Below, piece by piece: positions 41,439 through 45,270 of a stretch of 45,270 nt of DNA (within the stretch, counting starts at the first letter, position 1; each line of letters starts with the position of its first letter). The notes beneath the pieces are model-generated. The model searched no databases, had not been told where the DNA came from, and worked only from the letters and a program-made list of their open reading frames with translations. This DNA comes from Gammaproteobacteria bacterium (lineage in GTDB: Bacteria > Pseudomonadota > Gammaproteobacteria > Pseudomonadales > Azotimanducaceae). The translations under genes were made by a program, and so were the position numbers. The stretch is taken from contig JAPOYV010000062.1 in NCBI GenBank assembly GCA_026706385.1, forward strand, positions 1-45,270, given 5' to 3'.

Positions 41439-42770
41439 ATCAAAGGCATCACCGAAGGTAGCCTCGAGGCACCCAAACGCCAGCCGATCGACTGGCGCGG
41501 TCCCGACTTCCATGATCCCAAGGCCGTCGAGGCGGAACTCGAACGCGTCTTCGACATCTGCCATGGCTGCCGTCGGTGCGTGAGCCTTTGCGCCGCGTTC
41601 CCGACCCTGTTCGACCTGATCGACGAGTCCGACACTTTCGAGGTCGACGGTGTCGACAAGGCCGACTTCGGCACCGTGGTCGACCAGTGCTTCCTGTGCG
41701 ACCTTTGCGCGGAGACCAAGTGCCCCTACCTGCCGCCGCACGAGTGGGCGGTGGACTTCCCGCACCTAATGCTGCGTGCCAAGGCCGCCCGTTTCAAGAC
41801 GACCAAACCGCGCTGGCGGGATCGCCTCATCACCAGCACGGACCCCGTTTTCACGGCGCTGTCGACGCCGGGCGTGGGGCAACTCGCCAATGCGGCCGCG
41901 AAGAGCACCGCCTTGCGCAAGGTCGGCGAGCGCGTCGCTGGAATCCACAAGGACGCACCGCTGCCGGGGTTCTTCCCGGGCGGTGCCGCGCGGCGGGCGC
42001 AGCCGACCCGCCTGGAACAGCCGGCCGAGGCGGGCTCGACGACCACGGGCAAGGTGGCGGTCTACGTCACCTGCTATGGGGAGCACAACGAACCCGACGT
42101 GGTGGGCGACCTCGTGCGCGTGCTCGAGCACAACGGCATCGCGGTTCGGTTGCTCGCGGACACGACGTGTTGCGGCATGCCCAAGTTCGAACTCGGCGAC
42201 CTCGATGCCGTGGCCGCCAAGAAAGATCGCAATCTGCCGATCTTCCTGGCGGCGGTCGAGGACGGCTACGACCTGATGTCCATCGTGCCTTCGTGCACGT
42301 TGATGTATCGCCAGGAACTACCGCTCCTGTTTCCGGACGATGCCGACATCGAACGCGTCAGGGACGCGTTCTTCGACCCCTTCGAGTACCTGGTGCTGCG
42401 CAACCGCGACGGGCTCGCCAATCTCGACTTCAAGAAGCCGCTCGGCAAGGTCACCTACCATGCCGCCTGCCATCAGCGGGTGCAGGCGATCGGCCAACGC
42501 ACCTTCGAATTCCTGAAGCTGATTCCGGCGACCGAGGTCACGCTCATCGAGCGCTGTTCGGGCCACGACGGCACGTATGCCGTCAAGGCGGAGACCTACG
42601 ATGCCGCCATGAAGATCGCCCGTCCGGTGGTGCGCCGGGTGCGGGAATCGGAGCCCGACGCGTACGGTTCGGACTGCCCCATGGCTGGACGCATGATCGA
42701 ACACGGGCTCGACGACGGCACGAAGGCGATCCACCCGTTGGCGATGCTCCGGCGCGCCTACGGGATTTAG
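41439..42770 (+). CDS. HdrD/GlpC-like (4Fe-4S) oxidoreductase, apparent AUC start
   Basis: A protein of 443 residues if started at ATC 41439. The N-terminal dicluster ferredoxin domain has CHGCRRCVSLC and CFLCDLCAETKCP. The C-terminal half holds two CCG-type cysteine regions (TTCCGMPKFELGD with AACHQRVQ, and RCSGHDGTYAVK with GSDCPMAG). This is the heterodisulfide reductase subunit D / GlpC layout of an electron-transfer protein. The first standard start codon, GTG 41580, codes the Val in CRRCVSLC and would remove three of four cluster cysteines. Family-like sequence (GSLEAP, then DWRGPDF) begins well before it. The neighbours are rubrerythrin and DUF3501, a recurrent trio; it probably feeds electrons to rubrerythrin (inference). 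Confidence 0.85.
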   Translation: MKGITEGSLEAPKRQPIDWRGPDFHDPKAVEAELERVFDICHGCRRCVSLCAAFPTLFDLIDESDTFEVDGVDKADFGTVVDQCFLCDLCAETKCPYLPPHEWAVDFPHLMLRAKAARFKTTKPRWRDRLITSTDPVFTALSTPGVGQLANAAAKSTALRKVGERVAGIHKDAPLPGFFPGGAARRAQPTRLEQPAEAGSTTTGKVAVYVTCYGEHNEPDVVGDLVRVLEHNGIAVRLLADTTCCGMPKFELGDLDAVAAKKDRNLPIFLAAVEDGYDLMSIVPSCTLMYRQELPLLFPDDADIERVRDAFFDPFEYLVLRNRDGLANLDFKKPLGKVTYHAACHQRVQAIGQRTFEFLKLIPATEVTLIERCSGHDGTYAVKAETYDAAMKIARPVVRRVRESEPDAYGSDCPMAGRMIEHGLDDGTKAIHPLAMLRRAYGI

Positions 42771-42774
42771 CACC

Positions 42775-43383
42775 GTGGAAAAGCTGTCGCGCGAAAAACT
42801 GATGACGCTGGAACGCTACGCGGTTGAGCGTGAGGCGTACCGCACCAAGGTGATCGCCCACAAGAAGGCGCGACGGGTCGCCGTCGGTGCCCATGCCACG
42901 CTGCTCTTCGAGGACGATGTGACCATGCAGTACCAGGTGCAGGAGATGCTGCGTGTCGAACGCATCTTCGAACCGGCCGCGATCGAGGAGGAGATCGCGA
43001 CCTACAACCCGCTCATCCCCGACGGCCGCAACTGGAAGGCGACCTTCCTGATCGAATACGAGGACGTCGACGAGCGCGCTGCGGCTTTGGCACGGATGCC
43101 AGGGGTCGAAGATCGCGTCTGGCTCGAGATCGGCGCTGCGCCACGGACATTCGCGTTCGCCAACGACGACCTCGAACGTTCCGATCGCGGCCGGACGGCG
43201 GCAGTGCACTTCCTGCGTTTCGAACTCGACGACGCGCAGGTCGCAGCCCTCGAAGCCGGGGAAGCGGTGACGGTCGGCATCGACCACGATGAACTGCGCG
43301 GCCAGGTGACGCTCGCCCCGGAGACCGTCGCGTCGCTGGCGAACGACTTGGACACCTTTGTGACAGCCGGATCCGCGACATGA
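42775..43383 (+). CDS. DUF3501 family protein
   Basis: A 202-residue protein of unknown function, recognisable by REKLMTLERYAVEREAYR, HKKARRVAVGAHATLLFED and MQYQVQEMLRVERIFE. DUF3501 genes commonly follow the rubrerythrin and HdrD-like genes, so a role in peroxide or redox stress is likely but unproven. No cysteine cluster or catalytic motif is visible. The start is GTG 42775, 4 nt after the Fe-S gene stop. Its stop overlaps the next start (ATGA). Confidence 0.88.
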   Translation: MEKLSREKLMTLERYAVEREAYRTKVIAHKKARRVAVGAHATLLFEDDVTMQYQVQEMLRVERIFEPAAIEEEIATYNPLIPDGRNWKATFLIEYEDVDERAAALARMPGVEDRVWLEIGAAPRTFAFANDDLERSDRGRTAAVHFLRFELDDAQVAALEAGEAVTVGIDHDELRGQVTLAPETVASLANDLDTFVTAGSAT

Positions 43384-44540
43384 CCATCGATCTGCACGAG
43401 GCGATCGCCACCGACATCCGCGGCTGGGACGGGATCGACGACCATCGGACCGGCACCCGGGGCGACCGGCAGACCGCGCAGTGGCTTGCCGAGAACGTCC
43501 GCGCGGCCGGACTCGAGCCGCACCAGGACGCCTTTGCGTTGCGCCGTTGGGTGCTGCGCGACTGCGCGGTCGCGGTGAACGGGCGCAGGGCGGCCGGCGT
43601 TCCGCTGTTCGACGGGGGCACCACTGAGGCGACTGGGGTCACCGCCCCGCTCGCCCCTTTGCCGGGCGCTGGGAGCGGGATCGGCTTCGCCAGCGTGGGC
43701 GGCGCTGCGGGCGCGTCGGCGAACCAGGCCTTCGCCGCGGCGCGCCGAAGCAACGGCCGTCCTGCCTTGGTGGCGGTCACCAAGGGACATCCCGACGTGC
43801 CCGGCCTCGCCTTGCAGAACGCCGATCGTTTCAACGCCCCGTTCGGACCTCCGGCCGTGCAGGTGGCCTCTGAACACGACGTATGGCTCCGGGAGGCCGC
43901 GGCGGCGGGCGAGACGGCCACGGTGACCGCCCATGTCGAGTTCGAGACGGCGCAAGGCTGGAACGTACGCGCCCGCGTGGCGGGCCGCGATCCGGCGTTG
44001 GCGCCGCTGGTGGTGATGACGCCGAAGAGCGCCTGGTGGGTCTGCACCGCCGAGCGCGGCGGCGGTATTGCGCTGCTGCTCGCGCTGGTCCGTCGCTTCG
44101 CCGCCCAGCCGCCGGCGCGGGATGTGCTGTTCGTCGCAACCAGCGGGCACGAACTTGGCCACCTCGGCCTCGACAGCTTCCTTGGCGACAACCCGGGTCT
44201 CGGCGCCGGCGCGCATGCCTGGATTCACCTGGGTGCCAATTTCGCGACACGGGGCGGAGGTACGCGCGTGCAGGCGTCCGAGACGGCACTGCTCGGGCTG
44301 GCCCGAGCGGCGATGGAGGATGCCGAATGCCCGCCCGACCGCGTCACGCCGCTCGGAGAGCGCCCCGGCGGCGAGGCGCGCAACATCCACGACCTCGGCG
44401 GCCGCTACGTCTCCTACCTCGGAACCAACCCGTGGTTCCATCATCCGGACGACCGCTGGCCGACCACGGTGGACGTCCACAAGACTGCGCGGCTGGCGAC
44501 GGCGATGTTCGAGGTCGCGGACCGGCTCGCGGCGCCTTAG
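43380..44540 (+). CDS. M28-like peptidase-fold protein with altered metal site
   Basis: A 386-residue protein with the general layout of M28 aminopeptidases: an N-terminal helical start (GTRGDRQTAQWLAENVRAAG), an inserted PA-like domain, and the catalytic fold after about residue 195. The usual first ligands (HxD region followed by DNASG) are replaced by VVMTPKSAWWVCTAERGGG. At the place of the EExGLxG motif it has TSGHELGHLGL, which contains an HExxH-like HELGH. A late His is kept in WFHHPDDRWP. Canonical M28 activity is therefore doubtful. It overlaps the DUF3501 stop by 4 nt and precedes the RluA-type gene. Confidence 0.65.
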   Translation: MTIDLHEAIATDIRGWDGIDDHRTGTRGDRQTAQWLAENVRAAGLEPHQDAFALRRWVLRDCAVAVNGRRAAGVPLFDGGTTEATGVTAPLAPLPGAGSGIGFASVGGAAGASANQAFAAARRSNGRPALVAVTKGHPDVPGLALQNADRFNAPFGPPAVQVASEHDVWLREAAAAGETATVTAHVEFETAQGWNVRARVAGRDPALAPLVVMTPKSAWWVCTAERGGGIALLLALVRRFAAQPPARDVLFVATSGHELGHLGLDSFLGDNPGLGAGAHAWIHLGANFATRGGGTRVQASETALLGLARAAMEDAECPPDRVTPLGERPGGEARNIHDLGGRYVSYLGTNPWFHHPDDRWPTTVDVHKTARLATAMFEVADRLAAP

Positions 44541-44543
44541 CCG

Positions 44544-45218
44544 TTGTTCGACATTGTCCACGAGGATGCTGGACTCGTCGTCCTCGACAAGGCGAGCGGC
44601 GTATCCGTCCTCGCCGACCGCACAGGCGCGCCGTGTCTCTGGGACGCTCTGAAGGCGCGCTATCCACACCCGCGGCTCGTCCACCGCATCGACAAGGGCA
44701 CGAGCGGCCTGCTGCTCGTCGCCTTGACCCGCAATCGCCAACGAACACTGGCGCGGGCGTTCAACGACCACGCCATCGGCAAGCACTACCTAGCCGTCGT
44801 CGCCGGACATATCGCGGCCGGCGCGACATTGCGCATCGCGCTGCCGCTCAAACCGGGCCGCAAGAGCCGATACCGGGTCGCCGGCTTACGCGAGGAGATC
44901 CGTCCGTCGCGTCGCGGCTGGTCGCTGCCGCCCGAAGAGCGGCGAGGCGGGCTTGAGTCGGTCACCCGGATCCGCGTGATCGCAACGTCGGCGCGCCGTT
45001 CGCTGCTTGCCGTCCAGCCGCTGACCGGCCGCGCACACCAGATTCGCGTCCACCTCGCCTGGATCGGCCACGCCATCGTCGGCGACCACCTGTACGGAGC
45101 CCCGGCGTCTCCTGAGCAGTCCGCATCCCGGCTGGCCCTGCACGCCCACCGCCTGACCGTGCCGGGCATCGGAACGTTCAAAGCCGCGCCGGACGCCACG
45201 TTCGCAGCGTTGCTCTAG
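44544..45218 (+). CDS. RluA-family pseudouridine synthase
   Basis: A 224-residue single-domain synthase that isomerises uridine in rRNA or tRNA. The catalytic Asp50 is in HRIDKGTSGLLLVA. The second landmark is GRAHQIRVHLAWIGHAIVGD followed by LYG, and the C-terminus has LALHAHRL. There is no S4 RNA-binding domain, as in RluA and TruC-like members. The start is TTG 44544, 3 nt after the M28-like stop. The specific RNA target is unknown. Confidence 0.9.
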   Translation: MFDIVHEDAGLVVLDKASGVSVLADRTGAPCLWDALKARYPHPRLVHRIDKGTSGLLLVALTRNRQRTLARAFNDHAIGKHYLAVVAGHIAAGATLRIALPLKPGRKSRYRVAGLREEIRPSRRGWSLPPEERRGGLESVTRIRVIATSARRSLLAVQPLTGRAHQIRVHLAWIGHAIVGDHLYGAPASPEQSASRLALHAHRLTVPGIGTFKAAPDATFAALL

Positions 45219-45270
45219 GGAAGGTCTGATCAACCTCGGTTTCGCGCCGCGAGTGGGTGTCGGCGGCCTG

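Overview
The window is 45.3 kb of high-GC DNA, densely coded in short operons on both strands. The gene content points to a heterotrophic Gram-negative bacterium, most likely a gammaproteobacterium. The evidence is a TonB-dependent receptor without a SusD partner, lipobox lipoproteins, an E. coli-like NadA, a RAYT transposase and several acyl-CoA catabolism enzymes. The taxonomic call is inference; no rRNA, tRNA or CRISPR was seen.

Layout. 1-3.1 kb: the 3' part of a RAYT (REP-associated tyrosine transposase) gene, a membrane protein joining an RnfD/NqrB-like domain to cysteine-bridged Sel1 repeats, a fragment of a second RAYT gene and two repeat heads. 3.1-6.3 kb (minus): SDR plus two acyl-CoA dehydrogenases, a beta-oxidation cassette. 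6.4-14.6 kb (minus): a beta-glucan (laminarin-type) operon of GH16 lipoprotein, TonB receptor, LacI regulator and clan GH-A hydrolase, with a perfect palindromic operator just upstream. 14.7-21.4 kb: sugar-acid kinase and SDR, an ATP-grasp gene (minus), nadA, an FAD-linked 2-hydroxyacid dehydrogenase and an amidase. 21.6-22.1 kb: a hicB-hicA toxin-antitoxin pair. 22.2-29.4 kb (minus): an M16 lipoprotein protease, then a MaoC - AlbA_2/ATPase - amidohydrolase operon.

29.5-32.5 kb (plus): an Ltp2-like thiolase-fold protein, a DUF35 partner and an unusual regulator with two MarR-like winged helices. 32.5-33.1 kb: a non-coding cluster with four more copies of the repeat head found near 3 kb, each usually next to a hairpin. 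33.3-36.7 kb: a single-chain biotin-dependent acyl-CoA carboxylase. 36.9-40.8 kb (minus): MATE exporter, enoyl-CoA hydratase, phytanoyl-CoA dioxygenase-like protein and PPK2 kinase. 40.9-45.2 kb (plus): rubrerythrin, an HdrD-like Fe-S protein, DUF3501, an M28-like protein with altered metal ligands, and an RluA-type pseudouridine synthase.

The MaoC, SDR, paired dehydrogenase and Ltp/DUF35 genes together cover a side-chain beta-oxidation cycle of the sterol or isoprenoid kind. The most unusual observations are: (1) six copies of an 18-nt repeat head, in inverted pairs, in a window that also holds RAYT sequences; (2) the Fe-S protein gene, which appears to start at an AUC codon behind a strong Shine-Dalgarno; (3) the RnfD-like/Sel1 fusion with seven exact C-x7-C pairs; (4) two TGCTA-N6-TAGCA dyads before the M16 gene; and (5) the M28-like protein that carries HELGH where family members carry their acidic motif.
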